From the NCBI RefSeq assembly GCF_015712165.1, contig NZ_JADPZX010000001.1, positions 558,001-622,000 of the forward strand: DNA of 64,000 nt, in the 5' to 3' direction. The DNA comes from Streptomyces spinoverrucosus (lineage in GTDB: Bacteria > Actinomycetota > Actinomycetes > Streptomycetales > Streptomycetaceae). Shown one piece after another: positions 46,794 to 55,599 of the stretch (its first letter is position 1; every line of letters begins with the position of its first letter). The notes under the pieces were generated by a model. It was given only the letters and a program-made list of their open reading frames with translations. It did no database searches and was not told the DNA's origin. The position numbers were made by a program, and so were the translations under genes.

Positions 46794-47627
46794 TCACACC
46801 TGGTACCGGCGCGGCACGGTGAGGTGGTATCCGGCGTCCAGCAGGTGGGGCAGATAGTCGCGCAGCGCCCACACGCTCTGCGACCGGTCGCCCCCGGCGT
46901 CGTGCGCGAGGATCACGACGCCGGGGCCGGCGCCTTCCTCCACCCGGTCGACGATGGTGCGGGTGCCGGGCTCGGTCCAGTCGAGGGTGTCGACGGTCCA
47001 GGCGAGGGGTTCCATGCCGAGTTCGGCGCCGAGTTGGAAGGCGGCGCGGTTCCAGGCGCCGTAGGGGGCGCGGAACCACAGCGGGCGTTCGCCGTACGCC
47101 TCCTCGATGACCGCGCTGGTGCGTTCCATCTCGGTGCGGATGCGGGCTCGGGTGAGCTGGGTGAGCAGGGGGTGGGACCAGGTGTGGTTGCCGACGACGT
47201 GGCCGTCCTCGGCCATCTCGGCGAGCAGGTCCCGGTGCTCGGCGGCCATCTCGCCGCACACGAAGAACATCGCGGGCACGTCGTACTCGCGCAGGGTGCG
47301 CAGGATGTCGGGGGTGTAGCGGGGGTCGGGGCCGTCGTCGAAGGTCAGCACCATGGTGCGGCCGATTCCGGACATGCGCAGCAGGGGTTCGCGGCGGACC
47401 GGGGTGCGGCCGGAGGCGTTCGACGGGCCGTATCCGGCCAGGGGCTGGAGGCGGTAGGCGGAGGGCCTGAGCGGGCGGCGCGCCGGTGGTCCGGGGGCCG
47501 GGGCGGCGGTCGGGCCGGGCTCACCGCCCGTGCCCGATGTCAGCAGACCGGCGGCACCGGCAGCGCCCAGGGCGCCCAGACCGGCGATCAACGCCCGTCG
47601 GCGGGTGAGCAACTGATCCTTCTTCAT
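46794..47627 (-). CDS. Secreted polysaccharide deacetylase (NodB domain)
   Basis: This 277-residue protein has a twin-arginine signal (LLTRRRALIAGLGALGAAG). The NodB domain has motif 1 TFDDGP with Asp97/Asp98, motif 2 HTWSHP (His148, His152), motif 3 RAPYGAWN and motif 4/5 LDWTEPGTRTI and VVILAHDAGG. It would deacetylate peptidoglycan, chitin or an exopolysaccharide outside the cell. The Tat signal and residues 35-55 of Pro/Ala-rich spacer fit a surface enzyme. It is followed at its upstream side by a shortened MprF-like gene. Confidence 0.93.
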   Translation of the reverse strand: MKKDQLLTRRRALIAGLGALGAAGAAGLLTSGTGGEPGPTAAPAPGPPARRPLRPSAYRLQPLAGYGPSNASGRTPVRREPLLRMSGIGRTMVLTFDDGPDPRYTPDILRTLREYDVPAMFFVCGEMAAEHRDLLAEMAEDGHVVGNHTWSHPLLTQLTRARIRTEMERTSAVIEEAYGERPLWFRAPYGAWNRAAFQLGAELGMEPLAWTVDTLDWTEPGTRTIVDRVEEGAGPGVVILAHDAGGDRSQSVWALRDYLPHLLDAGYHLTVPRRYQV

Positions 47628-47723
47628 GACTCATCAGTCGCCCCACCCACCCCAGACCCACCCCAGCGACACCGGCGCGGCGGCAGGAAAGCACCCGGGC
47701 GGCCGATGTCGGGGGCCCGTGCC

Positions 47724-48989
47724 TCAGCGGCGCCGCACCAGGGGAATGGAGAAGCCGCGTTCGGTCTCGGTGTCGCGCCAGGCGTCGGCCTTGTCGACGA
47801 CCTCCTCCATCTCCTCGGCGGTGAGGGTGGCGTGGCGGCGGACGCGGGTGGTGGCGCCGGTGCGGCGCACGCGGTGGACGGCCTGCCGGGTGACGCGCAT
47901 GTCGCGGCCGCCGAGGTCGAAGCCGGGCACGTGCACGATCGCCTCGTCGCCGAGTTGGAGGGCGCCCAGTCCGGCGCGGGCGAAGGCCTTGGCACCCTCC
48001 TCGGAGGCGCCCATCACGGCGGGCGCCCAGGCGTGTCGGCGGGCGGGGTCCAGCCAGGCGGCGACGGCGTGCGGCCAGGCCTCGCGGTCGCCGACCGGGT
48101 CCCCGCCGACCAGGCAGACGCCGGCCTCGACGCGGTAGGTGACGGCGGCCTTGCCGCTGGGTGAGAAGACGACGGCCTTGTCGCGCCGGGTGGCGAAGTA
48201 GCCGAGCGAGTCCCGGTCGCCGTACGCCGTGAGAAGGGCGCGGATGCGGGCCTCCTCGTCGTCGTGCAGGGCGGCCTCCAGGCGCTGCGAGCGGAAGAGG
48301 GTCGCGGCGGCGTTCAGCAGGGCGAGCGCGCCGAAGAGACCGAGCAGGAAGAACAGCGAGCGCGGCGGCCGCCCGTCGAAGGCGCCGCCGGGGATCAGCC
48401 CGCCGCACACCCGGTCGGCGGCCCACGCCAGCCGCTGCCCGCGCGGCAGCGTGCCCGGGAACAGCTCGACCAGCCCCCAGCCGACCAGGATCCCCACGAC
48501 CAGCCCGGCCGGCAGGACGCCGAGCCCCCGCCGTACGGCGCCGCGGCGGGAGGCGGCGTAGAACTCGCGGCGGGCGACGATCAGCAGCACCAGCGCGAGG
48601 GCGCACACGATCAGGGACGGGAGCGAGTCGGCGTACCCGCCCAGGGCGACCCCGAGGGCGTCGGTCAGGATCAGCAGGCCGAGGTGGACGACGACCAGCC
48701 ACCGGGCGACCTTCTTGCGGGCGGCGGTCGCGGCGGCGAGCAGGAAGAGGAAGACGGCGTAGGCGAGGTTGGCGCTGACGGGGACGAGGAGCAGTTCGAG
48801 GAAGCGGACGACGGGGTGCAGCGCGGTGCGCAGCGGCGGGACGAGGGCCAGCAGCGCGCAGAGCACGCCGAGGGCGCCGAGGAAGGCCGCGAAGGCCTCC
48901 GGCACCCTGCCGAGGAGGCCGGTGCCGGGCCGCCGTATCGGGCCGCCCGGGGTGGCCCGGGCTGTCGCGGCGTCCACGGTGGCGCCCAT
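47724..48989 (-). CDS. MprF-like DUF2156 membrane protein lacking the C-terminal part
   Basis: The 421-residue product has several membrane helices in its N-terminal half (LLALVPPLRTALHPVVRFLELL, ANLAYAVFLFLLAAATAA, WLVVVHLGLLILTDALGVAL, LPSLIVCALALVLLIVA, VLPAGLVVGILVGWGLV, SLFFLLGLFGALALLNA). These are followed by a DUF2156 GNAT-like domain beginning LLTAYGDRDSLGYFATRRDKAVVFSPSG, with YRVEAGVCLVGGDPVGD. The frame stops at ERGFSIPLVRRR. From memory, homologues continue about 140 residues with a second GNAT lobe, and that part is absent here in any frame. Normally such proteins transfer Lys/Ala to phosphatidylglycerol. Loss of the tail suggests a decayed or altered enzyme. The start at 48989 avoids overlapping the USP gene. 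Confidence 0.8.
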   Translation of the reverse strand: MGATVDAATARATPGGPIRRPGTGLLGRVPEAFAAFLGALGVLCALLALVPPLRTALHPVVRFLELLLVPVSANLAYAVFLFLLAAATAARKKVARWLVVVHLGLLILTDALGVALGGYADSLPSLIVCALALVLLIVARREFYAASRRGAVRRGLGVLPAGLVVGILVGWGLVELFPGTLPRGQRLAWAADRVCGGLIPGGAFDGRPPRSLFFLLGLFGALALLNAAATLFRSQRLEAALHDDEEARIRALLTAYGDRDSLGYFATRRDKAVVFSPSGKAAVTYRVEAGVCLVGGDPVGDREAWPHAVAAWLDPARRHAWAPAVMGASEEGAKAFARAGLGALQLGDEAIVHVPGFDLGGRDMRVTRQAVHRVRRTGATTRVRRHATLTAEEMEEVVDKADAWRDTETERGFSIPLVRRR

Positions 48990-49078
48990 GGTTCGACTGA
49001 TAGGAACAGCGCCCGTGGCCCGCCCGTCGAGCGCTGTCGGCGGGCGGGCGGAGGTGCTCCTTCCGATAGCCTCGGGCC

Positions 49079-49540
49079 GTGACGGAACAGCACTCACACC
49101 AGTTCGAGCGTGGCACGGACGGGCCGAAGGTCATCGTGGTCGGCGTGGACGGCTCCGACTCCTCGCTGCGCGCCGCGGCCTACGCCGGTGGTCTGGCCCG
49201 GCGGCAGCACGCGCTGCTGGCACTCGTGTACGTGCAGCCCGTGCTGGCGGCGGGCGCGGCTCTCGGGGCGCCCGTCGCGGCGACCACCGACGAGATCGCC
49301 GAGGACCTGGTGGCACAGATCCGGGAGGCGACCGAGCAGGTCAAGGGGATATTCGACATCCGCTGGGAGTTCCACACCTTCCGCGGCGACCCCTACAACG
49401 GCCTGGTGAAGGCGGCGGACGAGCTGAAGGCGGACGCCGTGGTGGTGGGCGCCTCGGAGCAGGCCGGCCACCGGATCATCGGCTCGGTGGCGATCAGGCT
49501 GGTGAAGGCGGGACGCTGGCCGGTGACAGTCGTGCCGTAG
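49079..49540 (+). CDS. Single-domain universal stress protein
   Basis: This 153-residue UspA-fold protein starts at GTG (MTEQHSHQFERGTDGPKVIV). The fold begins VVGVDGSDSSLRAAAYAGGLA and ends GASEQAGHRIIGSVAIRLVKAGRWPVTVVP. The usual G-2x-G-9x-G-S ATP loop reads GASEQAGHRIIGSVA, so the first Gly pair is partly altered and ATP binding is uncertain. TAGCCT six bases before GTG suggests a leaderless promoter. It is divergent from the MprF-like gene. Confidence 0.9.
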   Translation: MTEQHSHQFERGTDGPKVIVVGVDGSDSSLRAAAYAGGLARRQHALLALVYVQPVLAAGAALGAPVAATTDEIAEDLVAQIREATEQVKGIFDIRWEFHTFRGDPYNGLVKAADELKADAVVVGASEQAGHRIIGSVAIRLVKAGRWPVTVVP

Positions 49541-49626
49541 AGGTGCGTGGCGTCTTTTCGCGGGGGTGCGGCTGAGCCATCATGATCGGTCGTCAGCCGT
49601 TTGGCGATCGCGAAGAGGTGAGGCGC

Positions 49627-51039
49627 ATGACCCGGCTCCGAATGGACGAGGGGATTTTCCGCCGCAAACCCATCGAGCACATCGAAGAGACGGAAATCGT
49701 CGAGGGTACCCGGCTCGACCGGTCCCTGGGCCTGGGGCAGCTGACCGCGATCGGCGTGGGCGGCATCATCGGGGCGGGCATCTTCGCCCTCGCCGGCGCC
49801 GTGGCCAACGGCACGGCCGGGCCCGCGGTGCTGGTGTCCTTCCTCATCGCGGGCGTGGCGAGCGCGGCGGCCGCGCTGTCGTACGCCGAGTTCGCGGGGC
49901 TCATCCCGAAGGCCGGTTCCGCCTACACGTACGGCTACGCGGTGCTCGGCGAGCTGGTGGGCTGGTTCATCGGCTGGGACCTGCTGCTGGAGTACACGGC
50001 GATCGTGGCGGTGGTCGCGATCGGCATCTCGGGCTACTTCAACTTCCTGATCGGCCAGATGGGCGCCGACCTGCCGAGCTGGATGCTGGGCGCGCCCGGC
50101 ACCGGCGAGGGCCACCAGGTCGACCTCTTCGCGGCGGTGCTGTGCCTGTTCATCGCCTACCTGCTGACGCTCGGCATCAGGAACGCGGCCCGTTTCGAGA
50201 TGGTCGTGGTCGTGCTGAAGGTGCTGGTGGTGCTGCTGGTCATCGGCGTCGGCCTGTTCCACATCGACACCGCGAACTACACCCCGTTCTTCCCGTACGG
50301 CGTCGGCGGGGCGTTCACCGGTGCGGCCATCGTGTTCTTCGCGGTCTTCGGGTACGACGCGTTGTCCACGGCGGCCGAGGAGTCGAAGGACGCGCAGCGG
50401 CACATGCCGAAGGCGATCGTCTACTCGCTGGCGATCTCGATGGTGCTGTACGTGGCGGCGTGTCTGGTGCTGACGGGTATGCAGAACTACACGGAGATCG
50501 ACCCGGAGAGCGGCTTCTCCTCGGCTTTCGAGTCGGTGGGGCTGAGCTCCCTGGCCAACGTGATCGCGGTGGGCGCGATCATCGGGATCCTCACGGTGAT
50601 GTTCACGTTCATGCTGGGCGTGACCCGGGTGTGGTTCGCGATGTCCCGGGACGGGCTGCTGCCGGCGTGGTTCGCGAAGACCCACCCGACCCGCCATGTG
50701 CCGACGCGGGTGACGTGGATCGCCGGCGTGGCGTCGGCCGTCATCGCCGGGTTCCTGCCGATCGGCGAGGCGGCCGAACTGACCAACATCGGGATCCTGC
50801 TGGCGTTCGTGGTGGTGTGCATCGCGGTGATCGTGCTGCGCTACCGGCAGCCGGACCTGCCGCGCACCTTCCGTACGCCGTGGATGCCGTTCGTGCCGGC
50901 GCTGGGTGTCGTCTTCTCGATCTGGCTGATCACGTTCCTCGCGTGGCAGACCTGGGTGCGGTTCGCCATGTGGTTCGCGCTGGGCCTGGTGATCTACTTC
51001 GCCTACTCGTACCGCAAGTCGAAGCTGGCGGGCCGTTAG
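49627..51039 (+). CDS. APC family amino acid permease
   Basis: This 470-residue transporter has about twelve membrane helices. The first, GLGQLTAIGVGGIIGAGIFAL, contains the APC substrate motif GIIGAGIF. The protein also shows FAGLIPKAGSAYTYGYAVLG, ALSTAAEESKDAQRHMPKAI and FAMSRDGLLPAWF blocks typical of the cationic amino acid transporter (CAT) group. The start at 49627 follows GAGGTGAGG, and an upstream in-frame ATG at 49582 gives a less typical N-terminus. No amino-acid catabolic genes are adjacent. A small hairpin with the dispersed GGGCCTGTCCGGCGGATC block follows the stop. Confidence 0.93.
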   Translation: MTRLRMDEGIFRRKPIEHIEETEIVEGTRLDRSLGLGQLTAIGVGGIIGAGIFALAGAVANGTAGPAVLVSFLIAGVASAAAALSYAEFAGLIPKAGSAYTYGYAVLGELVGWFIGWDLLLEYTAIVAVVAIGISGYFNFLIGQMGADLPSWMLGAPGTGEGHQVDLFAAVLCLFIAYLLTLGIRNAARFEMVVVVLKVLVVLLVIGVGLFHIDTANYTPFFPYGVGGAFTGAAIVFFAVFGYDALSTAAEESKDAQRHMPKAIVYSLAISMVLYVAACLVLTGMQNYTEIDPESGFSSAFESVGLSSLANVIAVGAIIGILTVMFTFMLGVTRVWFAMSRDGLLPAWFAKTHPTRHVPTRVTWIAGVASAVIAGFLPIGEAAELTNIGILLAFVVVCIAVIVLRYRQPDLPRTFRTPWMPFVPALGVVFSIWLITFLAWQTWVRFAMWFALGLVIYFAYSYRKSKLAGR

Positions 51040-51061
51040 GGCCTGTCCGGCGGATCAGGCC
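51040..51061. terminator. Short hairpin with dispersed Streptomyces repeat
   Basis: GGCCTG-N10-CAGGCC directly after the permease stop codon carries the block GGCCTGTCCGGCGGATC, a sequence I recall at the ends of some Streptomyces insertion elements. No element adjoins, so it may be only a terminator or a relic end. Confidence 0.5.
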
Positions 51062-51084
51062 GACTGCAAGGAACGGCACGCCGG

Positions 51085-52263
51085 CTACTCCCCCATCACC
51101 AGCCCGTCCTTTGCCGCGCCCCGGCCGAGGACGACCTGCTGGATGCGCTCGCGCACGCCGGTCACGTCGGCGCCCTGGGCGAGAGCGGTGTTGAGGTTGA
51201 CCACCCGCCCGGCGTCGATGTCGAACAACTGCGGGATGTACTCGGCCTTCGTCACCTCCCAGCGGCCGCCGGGACGGGCGGGCGGGGCGAAGGTGAAGCG
51301 GCCGATCGTGGACTGGTTGGCGCGCGGGTCCGGGGCGCGTCGGCGGTTGGTCATCTGGCCGGCGACCTGGTTGCCCATGCCGTAGATCACCCAGGTGCCG
51401 TTGACCTTCTCGTACGCCTGCGGGACGTGGGCGTGGGTGCCGACGATGAGGTCGATGTCGGGGCGGCCGCCGGTGGTGGCGGCCGTGAGGGTCCGGGCCA
51501 GGGACAGCTGCTGCTGGTCCGGCTGGTCCTGCCACTCGGTGCCCCAGTGCAGGGAGAGGACGACGACGTCGGCGCCGGCCCGCCGGGCGGTCTGGGCGTC
51601 CGCGAGGATCCGGCTCTCGTCGATCAGGTTGACGGGCCAGGGCTGCCCGGCGGGGGGCCGCCGGTGGCCGCGGGGGCCCAGGGTGTAGGCGAGGTGGGCG
51701 ACCCGCGCCGTGCCCGCGGGCAGGATCGTGACCGTGAGCGCCTCCTCCACGGTGCGTGCCGACCCGGCGTGGCGGAGGCCGGCCCGGTCGAGGGCGTCCA
51801 GGGTGCGGCGGATGCCCCTCGTGCCGTCGTCGAGGGTGTGTTCGGAGGCGGTGGAGCAGCTGTCGTAGCCGGTGTCGGCGAGGCCCTGGGCGATTTCCGG
51901 CGGGGACCTGAAAACGCGGTCCCCGGAGTAGCGGCCGTTCTCGCCGAACACGGTCTCCATGTGACACAGCGCCAGGTCGGCGCGGGAGACCACGGGCGCC
52001 ACGCCGGCGAACATGGGCACGAAGTCGTGGCCGAGGCCGCCCGCGTCGAAGCGGGCCTGCTCGATGACGGACGTGTGCGGCAGGACGTCGCCGGTGGCGA
52101 CGAGGGTGAAGGCACGGGGGCCGGCGGCGGTGGCGGCCGTGGCGGCCGGCGGGCCCGGGCGGGCGACGGGCTCCTCGTCGCGGGCCTGACAGGCGGCAGC
52201 CGCGGCGAGCACAGCGGTCAGCGCCAGCGCCACCTGCCGACTGCGTGCGATACCTACGATCAT
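51085..52263 (-). CDS. CapA family protein (poly-gamma-glutamate/metallophosphatase-like)
   Basis: This 392-residue secreted protein has a signal peptide ending AAAAACQA (a weak lipobox around Cys). The CapA fold begins TLVATGDVLPHTSVI, with ADLALCHMETVFGENG, FRSPPEIAQGLADTGYD, LSLHWGTEWQ and GTHAHVPQAYEKVNG; the last is the family's metal site signature. Family members are calcineurin-like phosphoesterases linked to capsule polymers such as poly-gamma-glutamate; no capB/capC is nearby. The start at 52263 follows GGGGTGA. Confidence 0.88.
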   Translation of the reverse strand: MIVGIARSRQVALALTAVLAAAAACQARDEEPVARPGPPAATAATAAGPRAFTLVATGDVLPHTSVIEQARFDAGGLGHDFVPMFAGVAPVVSRADLALCHMETVFGENGRYSGDRVFRSPPEIAQGLADTGYDSCSTASEHTLDDGTRGIRRTLDALDRAGLRHAGSARTVEEALTVTILPAGTARVAHLAYTLGPRGHRRPPAGQPWPVNLIDESRILADAQTARRAGADVVVLSLHWGTEWQDQPDQQQLSLARTLTAATTGGRPDIDLIVGTHAHVPQAYEKVNGTWVIYGMGNQVAGQMTNRRRAPDPRANQSTIGRFTFAPPARPGGRWEVTKAEYIPQLFDIDAGRVVNLNTALAQGADVTGVRERIQQVVLGRGAAKDGLVMGE

Positions 52264-52494
52264 CAGCTCACCCCAGTGCGGTCGCACTTAACACACAAGG
52301 TCGTACTTACCTACCAATAGGTACGAAGCTGAACACAGGCCCAAACAGCCTCAGGGGCCCCTTTAACCCGTCCGCGTCGCATCAGCGGACAGCGCGGACC
52401 GTTCGTCGTACCGTTCGCCGACGCGTTCGACCGTCCGTCGCACCACCGTGTGTGCTCCCTGTCCTGAACCCGCACCCTGCGATGCCATACGGCC

Positions 52495-53040
52495 ATGACG
52501 GCCGGAACCACCATCACCAACGGGACGACCGCCGAGCACGAGCTCGCCGCGCTCCAGCGGGAGCACGGCCGACCGCTCTTCGCACTGCTGCTCAGGCTCT
52601 GCGACGGCGACCGGCAGCGCGCCGAGGACCTGGTCCAGGAGACCCTCGTCCGCGCCTGGCAACACCCCGAGGCGCTGCGCGCCGAGACCTTCGAGTCCGT
52701 ACGGCCCTGGCTGCTGACCGTGGGCCGACGGCTCGCGATCGACGCCCGGCGGGCCCGGCAGGCCCGCCCGCCCGAGGTCGGCGACGCGGTCCTGGAGAAC
52801 GCCCGGGTGTGCGCCGATCACGCCGAACGGTCGGCCGCGACCGTCGACGTGCGCGAGGCTGTGAAGACACTCACGCCGGAACACCGTGAAGTTCTGGTGC
52901 TGGTGTACTTCCAGGGGGCGAGTGTGGCGGAAGCGGCCCAGGCCCTGGGGATTCCGCCCGGTACCGTGAAGTCCCGCGCGTACTACGCGCTGCGCGCCCT
53001 GCGCCGGGTGCTTCCGGGTTACGCGGCCGACCTGCGGTGA
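52495..53040 (+). CDS. ECF RNA polymerase sigma factor
   Basis: This 181-residue group 4 sigma factor has sigma2 (about 20-90; LFALLLRLCDGDRQRAEDLVQETLVRAWQHPE, where region 2.2-2.3 helices are clear) and sigma4 (about 120-178; VKTLTPEHREVLVLVYFQGASVAEAAQALGIPPGTVKSRAYYALRAL). No extra C-terminal domain. A cognate-looking zinc anti-sigma factor gene follows after one intervening gene. The start is the first ATG (MTAGTTITNGTTAEHELA). No auto-regulatory -35/-10 could be assigned with confidence upstream. Confidence 0.92.
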   Translation: MTAGTTITNGTTAEHELAALQREHGRPLFALLLRLCDGDRQRAEDLVQETLVRAWQHPEALRAETFESVRPWLLTVGRRLAIDARRARQARPPEVGDAVLENARVCADHAERSAATVDVREAVKTLTPEHREVLVLVYFQGASVAEAAQALGIPPGTVKSRAYYALRALRRVLPGYAADLR

Positions 53041-53174
53041 AACCAATCGCCGAGTCAAACCTCCGTAAAGCGCCTTGCTGAGGACCCCGGTTGAGTAATC
53101 GGCTGTCCTTATCCGTGTTCCGGACTGGGAAGCCGGGGTCGGCGACGCGCACCACCGGAGGAAGGCAGGAAGGG

Positions 53175-53690
53175 ATGCAGCACAGAGGTCACCAGAGTAC
53201 GGGCGGCACCGGTGGCGGTGAACTCACCGTCCCCATGAGCTGGTTGTACGCCGAGTACATCGCCGACGAACTGCTGCGGACCGGCGATCTGATGCCGCCG
53301 ACGTCCTTCGAGTTCCGGGCCGGGCGGGACGCCCTGGCACTGACGATCTTCCTGTCCGACACCGAAGGCGAGCTCTCCGGCATCCGGGTCGTCTCCCAGC
53401 TGGAAACGTGGCTGTCCCTGACGGCGTACGACCAGCCGTGGCAGGACTGGGTGCGGGAGCGGATGGCGCAGGTGGCCACCGAGGCGGTGGAGGCCGGTGG
53501 CCCCGCGCCGGACGTGGAACTGGCGGAGGCGGCCTGGCGCTGGCTGGAGGAGACCGAGCTGCTCGCGCCCGACCTGAACGCGGTCCCCGGCGGCGGTCCG
53601 CCGGTGGGCGAGGACGACGGGCCGAAGGTGTGGACGCCGGCGTGGCAGCTGGGGCTGCCACTGGGGCACCTGGCCATCCACCTGTTCTAG
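53175..53690 (+). CDS. Hypothetical acidic protein between ECF sigma and anti-sigma genes
   Basis: This 171-residue protein starts at ATG after GGAAGGCAGGAAGGG. It reads MSWLYAEYIADELLRTGDLMPPTSFEFRAGRDALALTIFL, then a helical part around TEAVEAGGPAPDVELAEAAWRWLEE and a Pro/Gly-rich acidic tail. No signal peptide, membrane segment or known motif is seen. It may be a partner of the sigma/anti-sigma pair because of position only. Confidence 0.75.
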   Translation: MQHRGHQSTGGTGGGELTVPMSWLYAEYIADELLRTGDLMPPTSFEFRAGRDALALTIFLSDTEGELSGIRVVSQLETWLSLTAYDQPWQDWVRERMAQVATEAVEAGGPAPDVELAEAAWRWLEETELLAPDLNAVPGGGPPVGEDDGPKVWTPAWQLGLPLGHLAIHLF

Positions 53691-53720
53691 CCGCTCCCCG
53701 GACTCGTCCCCCACATCCTT

Positions 53721-53763
53721 CTGGGTCCTTCTGGGTCCGTCTGGGATTCGTCGGGAAACCGAC
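53721..53763. repeat. Three 10-bp direct repeats followed by GNRA hairpin
   Basis: CTGGGTCCTT, CTGGGTCCGT and CTGGGATTCG are consecutive 10-bp units (53721-53750). They run straight into GTCGG-GAAA-CCGAC (53750-53763), a 5-bp stem with a stable tetraloop. This lies 30 bp after the unknown gene. Confidence 0.7.
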
Positions 53764-53896
53764 CAATCCTCGGGGCGGGCCGCTCCGAATCCCTTGGTTG
53801 CGATTCTGTATAGGCCTTGAGTGATTCCGCGGCTTGGTGCGTACCGGTGGGAGCAAGGAGTAACCCCACCCGCACCCAAAGGCACGAGGATTCGGC

Positions 53897-54547
53897 ATGA
53901 GGTCCCTGGAGAGGCATCGCGACGTCGGCGCGTACGCGCTCGGCGTGCTGGACGAGGCGGACGCCTTCCGTTTCGAGGACCACCTCATGGAGTGCCCTCA
54001 GTGCTCCGTGCAGGTCACTGAATTCGGCCCCGCCGCACGGCAGTTGATGCTCTACCGGCGGGCCACCCCACGCTCGGTGCACCCCATGGCCGGGCCCGGG
54101 CCGCGACTGCTGGACCGGCTGCTGGGCGAGGTCGCGGCACGGCGTCGGGCCGGGCGGCGGATGCGGCTGTTCGCCGTGGCCGCCGCGGTGGTGTGCGCCG
54201 TGGCCGGACCCGCGATCGCGATCGTGGCCGAGCGCGGGGACCAGGCGGTACGCCTCGAGGCCACCGACGAGCGCTCCGGTGTGTGGGCGCAGGTCACGAC
54301 CGAGGACGCGCCCTGGGGCAGCAAGGTGGTGCTGGAGGTCAAGGACGCGGCCGGCCCCCGGGCCTGCCAACTGATCGTGATCGGCGGCGACGGCTCGGAG
54401 GAGACGGCGACCAACTGGACCGTCCCCCGGCACGACGCCCGCCCCAACACCATGCAGGGCGCCACCGCCCTGCACCCCGACCAGATCGACCGCTACGAGG
54501 TGCGGACGTCGACCGGGGAGCGGCTGGTGACGCTGGACCCCAAATAG
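53897..54547 (+). CDS. Zinc anti-sigma factor (membrane)
   Basis: This 216-residue protein has the ZAS signature HLMECPQC (His29, Cys33, Cys36) in an N-terminal helical domain (about 5-45), a single membrane helix (about 92-115; RLFAVAAAVVCAVAGPAIAIVA) and an extracytoplasmic C-terminal domain of about 100 residues (RSGVWAQVTTEDAPWGSKVVL). It should bind an ECF sigma factor and release it in response to an envelope or redox signal; the ECF gene 850 bp upstream is the natural partner. The direction and spacing show that all three genes share a strand. Confidence 0.88.
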   Translation: MRSLERHRDVGAYALGVLDEADAFRFEDHLMECPQCSVQVTEFGPAARQLMLYRRATPRSVHPMAGPGPRLLDRLLGEVAARRRAGRRMRLFAVAAAVVCAVAGPAIAIVAERGDQAVRLEATDERSGVWAQVTTEDAPWGSKVVLEVKDAAGPRACQLIVIGGDGSEETATNWTVPRHDARPNTMQGATALHPDQIDRYEVRTSTGERLVTLDPK

Positions 54548-54567
54548 CGACGGGAGCCGGGGTCCGA

Positions 54568-55389
54568 CTAGCGCCCACGGGATTCGGTCGGGCGGAGTGT
54601 CTCGTCGCGGATCCGGGCGCAGGTCTGGGTGAGCAGCCGGGAGACGTGCATCTGGGAGAGGCCCATCCGCTCGGCGATCCGGCTCTGGGTCCAGTCCTCG
54701 AAGAAGCGCAGGTAGAGGATGGCGCGTTCGCGCTGGGGCAGCCGCCGTACGGCGTCCTTGACGCTCTCGCGGTCGACGACGAGCTGGAATCCGTCGTCGG
54801 GTTCGCCCAAGAGGTCCGCGAGGCTCGGGCCGTCGGCGTCGCCGTCGCCGTTCGCCGCGTCCAGGGACAGCGCGCTGTAGCTCTCCAGGGCCGCCATGCC
54901 TTCGCGGACCTCCGCCTCGCACAGGCCGGTGCGGTGGACGAGCTGGGCGACGGTGGGGTGCGGGCTGCCGGGGGTGTGGGCCAGTTCGACGCAGGCGGCC
55001 CGGACCGTGTTGCGCAGGTCCTGGACGCGGCGGGGCACGCGCACGTCCCACATCCGGTCACGGAAGTGGCGGCGCAGCTCACCCCTGATCGTCGGTATCG
55101 CGAACGGTTCGAAGGCGCCCCGGCCCGGATCGAACCGGCGTATCGCCTTCAGCAGTCCGAGCGCGGCGACCTGCCGCAGGTCGTCGGTGGTCTCCCCCTT
55201 GTCCCGGAAGCGCCAGGCGATCCGGTGGGCCATCGGCAGCCACGCCCGCAGCAGCTCCTCCTGCACCCGGTCCTTCTCCGGTCCGTCCGGCAGCGCGGCC
55301 AGACGGCGGAAGGCGGCGGCGGTGTCGGGGGCGTCGCGGGCCGGGCGGGTGACGGTCTCGGTCGGGGCTGTGGTGACGACGGTCGTCAT
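54568..55389 (-). CDS. SigB/SigF/SigG-family RNA polymerase sigma factor
   Basis: This 273-residue alternative sigma factor has region 2 (HRIAWRFRDKGETTDDLRQVAALGLLKAIRRFDPGRG), sigma3 (GELRRHFRDRMWDVRVPRRVQDL) and sigma4 (RERAILYLRFFEDWTQSRIAERMGLSQMHVSRLL), the SigB/F-type set that controls stress or sporulation in Streptomyces. N-terminal residues 1-25 are low complexity. Upstream, on its strand, GGGTAC at 55458-55453 matches the -10 of SigB-type promoters, suggesting autoregulation. It is divergent from a GAF-PP2C phosphatase, a typical partner-switching neighbour. Confidence 0.92.
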   Translation of the reverse strand: MTTVVTTAPTETVTRPARDAPDTAAAFRRLAALPDGPEKDRVQEELLRAWLPMAHRIAWRFRDKGETTDDLRQVAALGLLKAIRRFDPGRGAFEPFAIPTIRGELRRHFRDRMWDVRVPRRVQDLRNTVRAACVELAHTPGSPHPTVAQLVHRTGLCEAEVREGMAALESYSALSLDAANGDGDADGPSLADLLGEPDDGFQLVVDRESVKDAVRRLPQRERAILYLRFFEDWTQSRIAERMGLSQMHVSRLLTQTCARIRDETLRPTESRGR

Positions 55390-55452
55390 CGTGTGGTCCT
55401 CGAAGCCTTTCGGTCGGCTGTGGCGGTTGTTCCTACGGACCGTCCTTGCCCA

Positions 55453-55458
55453 GTACCC
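55453..55458 (-). promoter_or_regulatory. GGGTAC, SigB-type -10 element
   Basis: On the minus strand GGGTAC lies 64-69 bp upstream of the sigma factor ATG. The matching -35 (GNNT at 14-16 bp) is not clear, so only the -10 is supported. Confidence 0.4.
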
Positions 55459-55599
55459 CCTTGCCCCTATTCATCACTTTCGCCCCTTTTTACCAAAAAC
55501 CTCTTTTCGCCCCGGTCGCCGGGCAGGCCCCGGGCCGCGGTGTGAGACTGCTGAACGACGTGATCCGACCGCGGCGCGGTCCCGACGAGGGGAGACGAG

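Noticed and set aside
51040..51061. Insertion-sequence end
   Set aside because: The GGCCTGTCCGGCGGATC block is common in Streptomyces, but no transposase gene or second end was found.
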